This document shows, piece after piece, positions 43,975 to 54,019 of a stretch of 64,000 nucleotides of DNA. The notes under the pieces were generated by a model. It did no database searches. It saw only the letters and a program-made list of their open reading frames with translations, and was not told the DNA's origin. The translations under genes and the position numbers were made by a program. How positions within the stretch are numbered: position 1 is the first letter of the stretch; the number at the start of each line of letters is the position of its first letter. Source of the DNA: Nannocystis punicea (GTDB taxonomy: Bacteria; Myxococcota_A; Polyangia; Nannocystales; Nannocystaceae); contig NZ_CP114040.1 of NCBI RefSeq assembly GCF_026965555.1, forward strand, positions 7,068,001 through 7,132,000, read 5' to 3'.

Positions 43975-46900
43975 GTGGCCAGGGCCGGGGGAACGGGCAG
44001 CGCATGGCAGCGGGAGGCCGATCTCCTCGCTGACGGGCGGGTGCGCCTCGAACGGCTGTGCAACGCCCGGCGTTTCCGGCACCTCTTCCCTGGCGGACCG
44101 AGCCTCGCCCTCCTGCTCGACGCCTATCAAGATCTCCAGCGCCAGCGCCTCGTCGGGCGGATCGCCCCCGACGATCTGCGCGGGGCGCGCAGTTACCTGC
44201 GCAAGCAATTGCGGCGGCGGGTGCGGGAAGAGGCCGTCGAGCGGTCCTTGCGGCTCACCTACCGGATCCCCGTCGCCCGACCGCGGCCGCTGCGGGCCGA
44301 GCTGCCGCCGATCGTCGAGAAGGCGCTCGAGGCGGTCGACGACGACGTCGAGCCGCGGGTCCGCGCTCACGTCCTTGGGCGGGTCGACGGCGACATCCCC
44401 GGGCCCGACGTCGATCCGCGGCTGCACCACGGCTTCGGCCAGCTGCGCGAGGCCCTCGTCTTCCACGCGCTCGCGCACCCCGACGAGATCGGCGCGCTGC
44501 ACCCCCAGATCCTGCGCTTCGCCGCCTCGCCGCAGCCGCTCCGGCGGCAGAACCCGCTGCTGCGGTTCCTCCTGATCAAGCTGCCGATCTCGTTCGTCCT
44601 CGGCTTCCTCGGCTTCTTCAGCGTCGTCTACGTCGTCGCCTACTTCTTCGTCAACGACGCCACTCTCGGCCGGATCCTGACCGTCGTCATCGACAAGCAG
44701 GTCAACGGCCGGCTCGAGCTCGGCAGCGTCCACTGGGGGCCCGACCTCATCATCGACCTCATCACCGGCCAGCCGCACCACGCCACGGTCACCGGCATCA
44801 AGCTGTGGGCCGGCTACATGAAGCAGGACAAGGCCGATCCCGACAGCCTCATCGCCGAGTGCGACGGCCCGGTCGACGCCGAGCTGATCCTGCACGAGAT
44901 CATCCCGTGGAACCGCTTCCTCGTGCCGGCGGTGCTCGAGGTCCCGTGGGTCCTGCACTTCACCGACATCTGGACCGACGCGCCGATGCGGCTCAACGTG
45001 TCCGAGGTCAAGACCCGCTACGCCGACGGCACCGAGGCCTGGATCGTCGACCTCGTCGAGGCCTTCTCACCCGGCGTGGGCCCTTACCCGGAGCTCAGCA
45101 CCCGCGCGCTGAGCATCCGCATCGACCACACCGACCTCGCCGACCTCGCGCTCGACCTCGACTTCCGCGGCCAGACCGGCTGGCAGACCGAGCTCGCGCT
45201 CAAGGATGTCGGCGCAGTCCTGGTGTTCGAGGGGCTTCATCCCAAGAAGCCGCCGCCGCTCAAGAAGCCGCTGCAGTTCGACCTCAACGCTCTGGCCACC
45301 ACCGGCATCGCCCGGATCACCGCGCTCGGCTACGAGCTGCCGATCGAGAACCTCAAGCTCGAGGAGTTCGCGTCCGGCGGCGACGGCCCGCTGGGCGACA
45401 TCCGGATCCGCGCGGAGGGCGAGATCGGCGGCTCGCACGGCATCCTGCGCGGCTGGTTGCGCGACATCTTCACCACCGGCAAGCGCAGCGTCGACGTCAT
45501 CGCCCTGTTCGCCGACGCCGGCCCGATCGGTCGCCTGATCACCCGCGTGCACGGCCTCGCCGACCCGATGATCGACGCCTTCGGCGCGCCGGCGCAGCTG
45601 GCCTTCCGCGGCCCCTTCAACGACATCCGGATCGGCCTCGCCGCCTCCGGGGTGGGCCTCAACTTCTTCACCGACCCGAACGTCGACTGGGCGATCAAGG
45701 ACGCCGCCATCGACGCCACCCTCGCCCGCGACCCAGTCCCCGACACCTGGTCGCAGTACATCCCGGCCGGCGAGGAGCGGTGGATCCTCGACATCGCCCG
45801 CTTCGAAGGACATGTCCTCGGGGGCAGGGTCCACCTGCGCGAGCACGAGGCCAGAAACCACCTCGTCCTCGGCGTCGGCCCCGAGCGGCGCATGCTGCTG
45901 GCCGCGCAGACCCAGCTGCAGGACATCGACCCGGGCGAGCTCGTGGCCGCCGGCGGCACCCGGGCCATGCTCGCCGGCACCGCCTCGGGCAAGCTCGACG
46001 TCCGCGAGTTCGCGCTCGACCTCGGCGCCCCCGCGCCGACGACCAGCGAGGAGGGACCTGTCCCTTCGGACACCCCGGCCGACGTCACCTACGCCCTGGC
46101 CCCCGAGTCACCGCCGGCGAAGAAGACCGGCAAGACGCGGCCGAAGACGCGGGGCGCCGCCGCCGAGCCGGTCGCCGACGTCCTGGCGGGCGCCGCCGAG
46201 GCCGCCGCGCCGCCCGAGGAGAAGTCGCCGCTCGATCGCATCGTCCTCGAGATCGGCGGCCTCAAGATCGAGCGCCGGCGCGGCAACGACGGCCTGCCGC
46301 GGCGGATCCGCCTCGACGGCGGCGTCGTCCTCGACCGCGACGACGGCCTCGACCTCGCCGACCTGCTCGTCACCGTCGACGGCGCCACCCTCAGCGTCGA
46401 CGGCGGCCTCGACGCCAAGTTCGCCACCCTCAAGCCGACCGACATCAAGCTCAAGATCAGCGACGGCAAGGCCTTCTTCGCCAGCATCGGCCAGAGCCCG
46501 TTCGTCGAGCGGCTGCAGGCCGGCCTCACCGTCTACGGCCCGCTCGGGCGCCCGAGCGGCCGCAACGGCTCGCTGCAGCTGTCGGACGTCGGCCAGGGCC
46601 AGTTCGCGGTGCAGAACATCCGCGACGTCTCGCTCGGCCTGCACGACGGCGTGCTCAGCCTCAAGAGCCAGCGGGCCACGGTGCTCGGCGGCGCCGGCGT
46701 GCTCGACGTCGACGTCGGCCTGTTCGACGGCAAGGGCGTCAGCAGCGATCCGACCCTGCGCGCCACCATCGACCTCACCGGCGTCGAGCTCGACCGGATC
46801 GGCGGCGACAGCATCGGCGGCAAGGGCGACGTCCGGCTCGAGATCGGCGACGACGCCAAGCGGCCGGTCCCGCTGTCGAAGTTCCAGGCCCGCGGCGCGG

Positions 46901-49881
46901 TGTCGGTGCCCGAGCTCAAGGTCGGCCACGGCCAGCTGCGCGACACCGAGACCCGCTTCAGCCTCACCCGCGACGGCGTCAGCATCGACGAGTTCGTCGC
47001 CCGCCAGCACCGGCGCCCCAGCCCCTCGGCCGCGCCCGACCTCAGCATCCCGGTCGGCGACCTCAGCGGCAAGGGCTCGGTCAGCTTCGACAGCGACCCG
47101 CAGCTCGACCTGCGGATCACCGGCCGCCGCCTGCCGATCAGCACCTTCGCCGCGATCGCCGGCTTCACCGATCTGCCGGCCGGGGCGCAGATCGATCGCG
47201 GCACCGACCTCGAGATCACCGGCACCCTGTCGCGCCCGAGCATCCACGGCACCGTCGAGCTGACCGCCATCAACGCCGTCGGCATCCCGCTCGGCTCGGG
47301 CGAGCTGCAGCTCGACAGCAACGACCGCCCCGCCGGCGACGGCCTGGCCGCGCGGCGCGAGATCGTCGTCAAGGGTCGCTTCGGCGACGACGGCGGCCGA
47401 AGGCGGCGCGCCCCGTACGAGTGGGACGTCGACGCCGTCGTCGCCATCGGCGAGAAGCCGCGCGGCAGCAAGAGCCCGTCGTACGCCGCCGACCTCGCGG
47501 TCCACTTCGCCAACCTCCCGCTGCGCAACCTGCTCGGCGCCGCCGGCATCGAGCCCGGCGAGGGCCTGCACGGCCAGGCCGAGGGTCTCACGATCAGCGC
47601 GCGAACCTGTCCTCCGGGACAGCCGATGATCACCTCCTGCCTGTGGGGCGACGGCCAGGGCGACCGCGCGCTCCAGATCCTCGTCGAGCTCGATCGCCTG
47701 TGGGCCACCGGTCGGGCCCCGAGCTCGGGCGTCGGCGCCGGCAGCAACCAGCCCGGCGACCCCTGCCGCGACTCCGACTCGCTGTGCACCGCCAACCGCC
47801 TGGTCGCCACCCTGCAGGGCACGCGCCTCAGCCTGCGCGACGGCTGGGAGCTGCGCTCCGGCGGCAGCACCACCGGCAAGACCCTCACCGTCTCCGGCGA
47901 CTTCGAGCTGTCGGGCTCGCCCGAGGCGCCGGTCAAGGACACCACCCGCGACTGCAGCGAGCCGCCCACCGCCGCGCGCACGCCCCCGCCCACCGGCGCC
48001 AGCGCGCGCGTGGCCGGCGAGCTCGACCTCGCCGGCCTCCACCCCTTCCTCGCCGGCACCGCCGTGTCCGGCATCGCCGGCAAGATCGGCCTCGACGTCA
48101 AGCTCGACGGCCACGTCGGCGACCCGATCATCACCGGCAGCTTCAGCGTCCCCGACCCGCGCCAGCCCGTCACCGCCAAGGCCGCGGGCACCACCTTCGC
48201 CGTGCCCAAGCTGTCGCTGCAGTGGGCCCAGGACGCCCTGCTCGCGTCCGGCGAGCTGTCGGTGCGCGGCCAGAACGTCCAGTTCGGCGACCTCAACGGT
48301 CACCGCACCTTCTACGTGCTCGGCGGCGAGTGCGGCGGCAGCTTCTCCGCCGCCGCGCGCGGCCGCCTCGACGGCCGCCTGTTCCGCGAGTTCCTGCCCG
48401 ACACCTTCGCCTCCAGCTCGGGCGGCCTCCAGATCGCCGACGCGCACGTCGCCGGTCGCCTGGGGGACTCCCTCGATCTCAAGACCGTGCGCGCCCGGGT
48501 CACGCCCGCACCCGGCGGGCTGATGGTCGAGCTCGACGGCCTCGGCCTCGAGGCGATCGACGTCGATCAGGGCGTCATCGAGATCCAGCGCTGCAGCGAG
48601 TCCGACCCGTGCCCGGCCAGCAAGGACGGCTTCGGCGTGTTCGTCGGCGGCCGCTCGGCCTCGATCGACGAGCTCACCCCGCCCGAGGGCCACCTGCGGG
48701 CCCGCGTCGGCGATCGCGGCTCGCTCGTGTCGTGGGGCAACGTCGTGCTCGCGCCCGACTTCTCGCGCTTCGAGAGCAGCAGCCTGCGCGTCGACGTCGA
48801 AGACGTGCAGTACAAGATGTTCGACAACTCGGGCCGGCCGCAGCTGTACGCCGCGATCTCGGGCGAGAGCATCGTCCTCGAGGGGCGCGACGTGCAGACG
48901 CTGCGCGGCGACGTGCAGGTGGCCCGCGGCCGCTGGGTGCGCGACGCCCAGCAGGGCGTCAAGGTGCTATCCTTCGCCGATCCGTCCCCGGCGCCGTCGG
49001 CCCCGCCGCCCGAGATCCTGCGCGACATGAACCTCGACCTCCGGCTCCGCACGACCACGCCCTTCCGGGTCGACAACAACATCATGAAGGGCGTCGAGGG
49101 TCAGGTCTCGCTGGCGATCGGCGGCACGATCGCCGACCTCGAGATGTCGGGCCGCGTCGACGTCACCGCCGGCGTGCTCGACGTGGCGCTCCTCAACGGC
49201 GCCTACGACATCACCTTCGGCCGCGTCCTGCTCGAGAACAACCTGTCGTCGAGCAAGGTCGACGTCCGCGCCCAGCGGCAGGAGCCGGTCTACATCGACA
49301 ACCAGCCGCGGCAGATGTCGCTGATCCTCGGCGGCACCCTCGACGCGATCACCTTCCGCTGCAGCGTCCTCGGCGACACGCGCGCGCGCAGCCGGACCCA
49401 GCGCGAGTGCGTCGACTACGCGATCCTCGGCAGCGGCAACCGCGAGGTCGCCGACGCCAACGTGCGCCGCTACGGCTCCGGCGGCCTGCTCGGCCGCCCG
49501 CTCGGCCTGGTCGGCAACCTCACCGAGATCAACCTCAACCGCTACGTCGAGAAGTCGGTCCCGCGCCTCGCCCCCTACCTGCCGCAGGTCGGCGCCCAGC
49601 TCGGCCAGCTCGGCGTCGAGGTCAACGCCGAGACCCCGCGCCCGTGGTTCCGCACCGACTGGGGCAACCTGACCATCGGCGCCGGCTACACCCGCGGCTA
49701 CCCCGGCCTGCTCCTGCGCAACAGCTACGACTGGCGCGTCCGCTTCCGCCTGCTCGACTCCGCCGTCCTCGAGTTCCGCGACAACCGCCGCTCTTACTTC
49801 AACGAGCGCATCATCTTCGACCCTCTCCGCCAGCGTTCGCTCGAGCTGCGCCTTGAATACCAGCTTCCCAGCCTGCGCTGA
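43975..49881 (+). CDS. TamB-like (DUF490) translocation/assembly or lipid-transport protein
   Basis: The 1,968-residue protein has one transmembrane helix (about 203-226) followed by ~1,700 residues of beta-strand repeats (GxLxLxDxxL type, Asp/Gly-rich), ending with the DUF490 domain: DLRLRTTTPFRVDNN, VDVTAGVLDVALLNGAYDIT, and SYDWRVRFRLLDSAVLEFRD near the end. TamB-type proteins span the periplasm as a hydrophobic groove and work with an Omp85 partner, here encoded by the next, overlapping gene. Unlike classic TamB, about 200 residues precede the helix, a cytoplasmic region of unknown role. E. coli TamB is about 1,260 residues, so this is much longer. Start is the GTG at 43975, close behind the ferredoxin. 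Palindromes at 45808, 46059 and 47607 lie in frame. Confidence 0.88.
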   Translation: MARAGGTGSAWQREADLLADGRVRLERLCNARRFRHLFPGGPSLALLLDAYQDLQRQRLVGRIAPDDLRGARSYLRKQLRRRVREEAVERSLRLTYRIPVARPRPLRAELPPIVEKALEAVDDDVEPRVRAHVLGRVDGDIPGPDVDPRLHHGFGQLREALVFHALAHPDEIGALHPQILRFAASPQPLRRQNPLLRFLLIKLPISFVLGFLGFFSVVYVVAYFFVNDATLGRILTVVIDKQVNGRLELGSVHWGPDLIIDLITGQPHHATVTGIKLWAGYMKQDKADPDSLIAECDGPVDAELILHEIIPWNRFLVPAVLEVPWVLHFTDIWTDAPMRLNVSEVKTRYADGTEAWIVDLVEAFSPGVGPYPELSTRALSIRIDHTDLADLALDLDFRGQTGWQTELALKDVGAVLVFEGLHPKKPPPLKKPLQFDLNALATTGIARITALGYELPIENLKLEEFASGGDGPLGDIRIRAEGEIGGSHGILRGWLRDIFTTGKRSVDVIALFADAGPIGRLITRVHGLADPMIDAFGAPAQLAFRGPFNDIRIGLAASGVGLNFFTDPNVDWAIKDAAIDATLARDPVPDTWSQYIPAGEERWILDIARFEGHVLGGRVHLREHEARNHLVLGVGPERRMLLAAQTQLQDIDPGELVAAGGTRAMLAGTASGKLDVREFALDLGAPAPTTSEEGPVPSDTPADVTYALAPESPPAKKTGKTRPKTRGAAAEPVADVLAGAAEAAAPPEEKSPLDRIVLEIGGLKIERRRGNDGLPRRIRLDGGVVLDRDDGLDLADLLVTVDGATLSVDGGLDAKFATLKPTDIKLKISDGKAFFASIGQSPFVERLQAGLTVYGPLGRPSGRNGSLQLSDVGQGQFAVQNIRDVSLGLHDGVLSLKSQRATVLGGAGVLDVDVGLFDGKGVSSDPTLRATIDLTGVELDRIGGDSIGGKGDVRLEIGDDAKRPVPLSKFQARGAVSVPELKVGHGQLRDTETRFSLTRDGVSIDEFVARQHRRPSPSAAPDLSIPVGDLSGKGSVSFDSDPQLDLRITGRRLPISTFAAIAGFTDLPAGAQIDRGTDLEITGTLSRPSIHGTVELTAINAVGIPLGSGELQLDSNDRPAGDGLAARREIVVKGRFGDDGGRRRRAPYEWDVDAVVAIGEKPRGSKSPSYAADLAVHFANLPLRNLLGAAGIEPGEGLHGQAEGLTISARTCPPGQPMITSCLWGDGQGDRALQILVELDRLWATGRAPSSGVGAGSNQPGDPCRDSDSLCTANRLVATLQGTRLSLRDGWELRSGGSTTGKTLTVSGDFELSGSPEAPVKDTTRDCSEPPTAARTPPPTGASARVAGELDLAGLHPFLAGTAVSGIAGKIGLDVKLDGHVGDPIITGSFSVPDPRQPVTAKAAGTTFAVPKLSLQWAQDALLASGELSVRGQNVQFGDLNGHRTFYVLGGECGGSFSAAARGRLDGRLFREFLPDTFASSSGGLQIADAHVAGRLGDSLDLKTVRARVTPAPGGLMVELDGLGLEAIDVDQGVIEIQRCSESDPCPASKDGFGVFVGGRSASIDELTPPEGHLRARVGDRGSLVSWGNVVLAPDFSRFESSSLRVDVEDVQYKMFDNSGRPQLYAAISGESIVLEGRDVQTLRGDVQVARGRWVRDAQQGVKVLSFADPSPAPSAPPPEILRDMNLDLRLRTTTPFRVDNNIMKGVEGQVSLAIGGTIADLEMSGRVDVTAGVLDVALLNGAYDITFGRVLLENNLSSSKVDVRAQRQEPVYIDNQPRQMSLILGGTLDAITFRCSVLGDTRARSRTQRECVDYAILGSGNREVADANVRRYGSGGLLGRPLGLVGNLTEINLNRYVEKSVPRLAPYLPQVGAQLGQLGVEVNAETPRPWFRTDWGNLTIGAGYTRGYPGLLLRNSYDWRVRFRLLDSAVLEFRDNRRSYFNERIIFDPLRQRSLELRLEYQLPSLR
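45808..45817. repeat. Palindrome core GGACATGTCC inside the TamB-like gene
   Basis: A perfect 10-base palindrome without a loop. It encodes part of FEGHVLGGR. Confidence 0.7.
46059..46072. repeat. Palindrome copy inside the TamB-like gene
   Basis: Arms TGTCC and GGACA around CTTC. It encodes part of GPVPSDTPAD, in a Pro/Ala/Lys-rich linker. Confidence 0.75.
47607..47622. repeat. Perfect CTGTCC-TCCG-GGACAG hairpin inside the TamB-like gene
   Basis: A perfect 6-base stem. It encodes part of ARTCPPGQPMI. Confidence 0.8.
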
Positions 49882-52800
49882 GCGCCGCGCCGCGCGACTG
49901 CTCGCCGTCCTCGCGCTCGTGTGGGCGAGCGCCGCGCCGGCGTGGGCTGCCGCCCCTCCGGGGCCGCCGCCCGGCTCGCAAGCGCCGATCCCCGCACAAC
50001 CTGCCCCGAAGGCCAGTACTCCTGCGCCAGGTCCCAAAGCACCTGCCCCTGGGGACAGCGCCCAAGAGCCAGGTCCCGAAGAACCTGCCCCCACGGACAT
50101 CCAGACCCCGGTCGGCAAGCCCTCCGAGCCGAGCCTCAAGCCGCCGGCGAAGCCCGACCAGCCGGCCCCGCCGCCCGCGCCCGCCGGCATCACCGACGTG
50201 CCGGCCGCGGACGCCGAGCCGACCGAGCCGCCGGTCGAGGGCAGCGAGCTGGCCGCCCCGACCACCACCCAAGAGGCCCCCGAGGTCCCGCCCCCGAGCG
50301 TCGTCACCAGCGGCCCGACCTGCGCCCGCCTCGACGCCGGCGCCGACCCGTTCGGCCTCATCGACCGCGCCCTCGACAGCCTGCGCGACCGCGCCGGCTT
50401 CCAGGTCGGCGACCGCGAGCGCGGCACCACCCTGCGCGGCACCGCCTGCGTCGTCAGCCTCAGCGGCAAGGACTACGCCCTCCTCTACTACCAGCTCGAG
50501 CTCACCGCCGAGGAGGGCGGCTACATCATCGCCCTCGAGCCCAAGGCCGCCGGCGAGGTCGAGCTCAGCGTGCGCCCCGTGCTCGAGGGCGAGGACCCCG
50601 GCGTCGTGTTCGCCCGCATCGAGCGCGCCCGCGTCGTCGGCGACAAGTTCCTGCCCGGCGACGACGGCGTCCGCCTGCGCAAGATCCTCAACCTCGGCAC
50701 CGGCTACCTGATCCCGGCCGCGATCTCGGCCCAGCTGCAGCAGCTCGGCTACCGCGCCCAGTTCGAGCCCGACGGGGCCAACCTGCTGACGATCCGCGTC
50801 GAGCCGGGCCAGAGCATCCGCCGCGTGCGGATCCGCGGCCACCTGCCGCTGTCGAAGACCGAGGTCCAGCGCGAGCTCAGCATCAACTCGCGCCCCGGCT
50901 CGCTGTCCCGCGGCGTGTGCGTCTCGCCGAAGAAGCTGCGCAAGGAGCGGCCGCAGGTGTGCGAGCCCGGCGACGCCGCCTGCACCAAGTGGGAGGCCGA
51001 CGAGGTCGACCGCCTCAAGCGCTACCTCTACGACAAGGGCTACCTGCGCGGCAACGCCTCGCTCGGGCTCACCTGCGGGCGCGCCAGCGACGAGGTCGAC
51101 CTGTGGGTGTTCCTCGAGAAGGGCCCCGCGTTCCGCGTGCCGATGCGCCAGGTGAAGGTCGTCGGCAAGGTCTCCGAGGACGACAAGGGGTGGATCCGGC
51201 GCGCCTTCTGGCCGCGCGTCAAGGCGACCCCGTTCCCGGCGCGGATCACCCGCGAGCGCGTCGAGGAGAGCCGCGAGCGCGTCGAGCGGCAGTTCGCCGA
51301 GCCGCGCGACGCCCTCATCCGCCGCACCGCGACCTCGCGGCTCGCCCTGCCCTACCCGCAGGTCCGCGTCGAGACCAGCTACGACGACCTCAAGCCCGAG
51401 GACATCCCGAAGACCGGCAGGCTCCCGCTCACCGTCAACGTCGACCTCGGCCCCGGCGTCAAGACGGCCTTCATCGGCCGCCGCAGCTACTCCGAGCAGC
51501 GCCTGCGCAACGAGCTGCAGCTGTTCTCCCGCCGCGAGGCCCCGAGCGAGCAGACGGCCCACCGCGAGGCCGCCAACCTGCGCTCCTTCTACCAGAGCAA
51601 GGGCTTCCTCCTGGCCCAGGTCGACGGCCGCTTCGACGACTACGGCAACGCCCCCGGCGCCCTCACCTTCCAGATCAAGGAGGGCCCGGTCGTGCGCATG
51701 AAGAAGCTCGACCTCGTGGTCGGCCGCGGCGTCCCTCGCGGCGTGCGCGAGCGGCTCGAGCGCGACTTCGCCGACGAGCGCGTCCTGCGGGCCCCCGGCA
51801 CCTTCACCGAGGCCGCCGTCGTCGACCACCTCTCGGCCCTCCTCGCCAAGTTCGCCGAGGCCGGCTACCTGTGCGCCCAGGCCGGCGTGCGCGTCGCCTT
51901 CTGGCCCGACGGCCTCGACAAGAAGGGCGAGTACGCCGACGTCGACGTCGAGACCATCCTGCGCCGCGACTCCTTCCCCGCCTGGGCCGTCCGCGACCTC
52001 GACGCACGCGGCCTCGAGGCGCTGCGCAAGCAGTCGCGCGCCGAGCTCTACGTGCGCGTCACCGTCGAGCCGGGCCCGCGCGTGTTCACCTCGCGCAAGC
52101 CCGAGGTCGTCCGCTACCTCGACGGCCCGGTCCCCGGCGACCGCGAGGTCGAGGGCCAGCCGCACCACGAGCGCGGCGAGTGGGGCGCCACCCGCATGCT
52201 GCGCGGCACCTCCCTGCGCCACAAGGGCGACGACCGCCCCGGCAACATCCCGCTGACCACCTCGCTCGACCGCGACGCCGAGCAGGGCATCGTCGACAAC
52301 TACCGCAACGACGGCTTCCCGGTCGCCGACGCCGAGCTGCGCTGGCTGTACACCGACCCGCGCACCAAGGAGGTCAAACCTGTCCCGAACGCCAGGCGCC
52401 TCATCGACCCCGAGATCGGTCTGTGCCAGGCCTACGCCAGCGGCAGCGCGGTCGAGGTCGACACCGAGATCAGCGTCTACGAGGGCCGCCCGGGCGTGTT
52501 CGGCGACACCGTCATCCGCGGCAACTTCAAGACCCACAACTGGATCTTGCGGCGCCAGTTCGCCCACAAGCCGGGCGGCGTGTACTCGCGGGCGCGGGCC
52601 GACGAGTCGCGGGCCAACGTCGACGGCCTCGACGTCGCCGAGAGCACCGAGCTCACCGCCTACCCGACCGGCTGCGACCTCGAGGACGACCCCAAGGAGC
52701 GCTGCACCGTCCACCAGGTGCTCGAGATGCGCGAGTCGAAGGACGTCTCGGTCAAGCTGCAGGGCGGCGTCGGCCTGGCCACGCTCGACCCGTTCTACGT

Positions 52801-53938
52801 GTTCCTCCACCCGATCTTCCCCAACCTGTTCGGCACCGCCTGGGACCTCGACGTCCTCGGCCACTACGGCTTCAACACCCAGCGGTTCTCCTCCAACGTG
52901 CCGTTCCTCGGCGACTGCGCCGGCCAGCCCTGCTACGAGCGCAGCGTCCGCGGCCGCCTGGCCCGCCCGCGGATCTTCGCCACCCCGCTGACGCTCGAGA
53001 TCAACGGCCAGTACCAGCGCCGCGTCACCCCGGCGCGCGGCCCGATCGAGCTCGCCGTCGGCAACATCACCCTCAGCTACAGCCGCAGCCGCGCGCTCCA
53101 GCTCTACGTCGGCTACCTGATCCAGAAGAGCAACATCTCGCAGGACGTCGCCAAGCCGGCCTTCACCCCCGAGACCGAGCTCGGCCAGCCCAACGTCGTC
53201 AACCGCCGCGACGCCATCGTCTCCGACCGCACCGGCGCGCTGACTGCCGGCTTCACCTACAACAACACCGAGAACCCCTCGAACCCGGAGAAGGGCATCA
53301 TCATCCAGGGCGACCTGCGCTTCGCCTCGCCCTACTTCGGCGGCCAGGACTGGTTCATCCGCACCGACCTCGCCTTCCAGCACTTCATCCCGATCCCGCG
53401 GACCGGTAACCGCCTCAACTTCCGCTACGCCCTGCGCTACGGCCACGCGATCCCGCTGCCGAACCTGCCGGGCGGCTCCGGGGCGGCCGGCGTGCCGGAG
53501 ATCTGGCGCTACTGGGGCGGCGGCACGGCCGACCTCGGTCTGCGCGGCATCTTCCCCGAGACGATGCTCGTCGACATCGAGGAGATCGACACCGGCGACG
53601 GCTTCAAGCGCCTCCACTACACCGCCCAGGGCGGCCACATCCGCGCCCTCGCCAGCATCGCCCTCCAGGTCACCTCGCTGAACGACTTCCTCGGCGGCAA
53701 GATCCACCACTCGCTGTTCTTCGACCTCGGGATCCTGACCCAGCGCTGGTCGCAAGTGCAGCTCGCCCGCGACTTCCGCCGCAGCGTCGGCATCAACTTC
53801 ATCAAGTGGGACATCAAGCTCGTCACCCTCGCCCTCGGCTACGCGATCCTGCTGCCCAACTCGATCGCCCCCGGCAACGTCAAGCCGATCGACGACCGCA
53901 ACGGCCGCTTCATCTTCGACGTCGGCATCACATTCTGA
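49853..53938 (+). CDS. Omp85-family outer-membrane protein (BamA/TamA-like)
   Basis: The 1,361-residue protein has an Ala-rich signal peptide ending APAWA, a Pro/Ala-rich linker (about 33-155) and several POTRA-like modules, among them VRIRGHLPLSKTEVQRELSI, AANLRSFYQSKGFLLAQVDG and FGDTVIRGNFKTHNWILRRQ. It ends with a C-terminal 16-strand barrel: VSVKLQGGVGLATLD through NRNGRF-type strands, finishing IFDVGITF with the terminal Phe typical of barrels handled by BAM. It overlaps the TamB-like gene by 29 bases, so translation is probably coupled and the two should form one assembly system, with extra POTRA-like parts compared with TamA. It begins at a TTG (49853), the only start that keeps the signal peptide. 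Confidence 0.9.
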   Translation: MNTSFPACAERRAARLLAVLALVWASAAPAWAAAPPGPPPGSQAPIPAQPAPKASTPAPGPKAPAPGDSAQEPGPEEPAPTDIQTPVGKPSEPSLKPPAKPDQPAPPPAPAGITDVPAADAEPTEPPVEGSELAAPTTTQEAPEVPPPSVVTSGPTCARLDAGADPFGLIDRALDSLRDRAGFQVGDRERGTTLRGTACVVSLSGKDYALLYYQLELTAEEGGYIIALEPKAAGEVELSVRPVLEGEDPGVVFARIERARVVGDKFLPGDDGVRLRKILNLGTGYLIPAAISAQLQQLGYRAQFEPDGANLLTIRVEPGQSIRRVRIRGHLPLSKTEVQRELSINSRPGSLSRGVCVSPKKLRKERPQVCEPGDAACTKWEADEVDRLKRYLYDKGYLRGNASLGLTCGRASDEVDLWVFLEKGPAFRVPMRQVKVVGKVSEDDKGWIRRAFWPRVKATPFPARITRERVEESRERVERQFAEPRDALIRRTATSRLALPYPQVRVETSYDDLKPEDIPKTGRLPLTVNVDLGPGVKTAFIGRRSYSEQRLRNELQLFSRREAPSEQTAHREAANLRSFYQSKGFLLAQVDGRFDDYGNAPGALTFQIKEGPVVRMKKLDLVVGRGVPRGVRERLERDFADERVLRAPGTFTEAAVVDHLSALLAKFAEAGYLCAQAGVRVAFWPDGLDKKGEYADVDVETILRRDSFPAWAVRDLDARGLEALRKQSRAELYVRVTVEPGPRVFTSRKPEVVRYLDGPVPGDREVEGQPHHERGEWGATRMLRGTSLRHKGDDRPGNIPLTTSLDRDAEQGIVDNYRNDGFPVADAELRWLYTDPRTKEVKPVPNARRLIDPEIGLCQAYASGSAVEVDTEISVYEGRPGVFGDTVIRGNFKTHNWILRRQFAHKPGGVYSRARADESRANVDGLDVAESTELTAYPTGCDLEDDPKERCTVHQVLEMRESKDVSVKLQGGVGLATLDPFYVFLHPIFPNLFGTAWDLDVLGHYGFNTQRFSSNVPFLGDCAGQPCYERSVRGRLARPRIFATPLTLEINGQYQRRVTPARGPIELAVGNITLSYSRSRALQLYVGYLIQKSNISQDVAKPAFTPETELGQPNVVNRRDAIVSDRTGALTAGFTYNNTENPSNPEKGIIIQGDLRFASPYFGGQDWFIRTDLAFQHFIPIPRTGNRLNFRYALRYGHAIPLPNLPGGSGAAGVPEIWRYWGGGTADLGLRGIFPETMLVDIEEIDTGDGFKRLHYTAQGGHIRALASIALQVTSLNDFLGGKIHHSLFFDLGILTQRWSQVQLARDFRRSVGINFIKWDIKLVTLALGYAILLPNSIAPGNVKPIDDRNGRFIFDVGITF
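49990..50105 (+). repeat. Proline-rich linker made of decayed palindrome copies
   Basis: About five successive decayed copies occur in frame within the Omp85 gene: CCTGCCCCGAAGGCCAG, CCAGGTCCCAAAGCACCTG, CCTGCCCCTGGGGACAG, CCAGGTCCCGAAGAACCTG and CCTGCCCCCACGGACATCC. They encode most of the PAPKASTPAPGPKAPAPGD-type linker after the signal peptide. Confidence 0.6.
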
Positions 53939-53947
53939 CCCGAGCGA

Positions 53948-53965
53948 CATGTCCTCAGAGACATG
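53948..53965. repeat. Palindrome copy just after the Omp85 gene
   Basis: Arms CATGTC and GACATG around CTCAGA, about 10 bases past the stop codon. It could affect the end of the transcript, but has no T-tract. Confidence 0.7.
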
Positions 53966-54019
53966 CGCACGGCGGCGCACGCCCTGCCGATGCGCCCGGC
54001 GAACGCCTTTACATGACCC

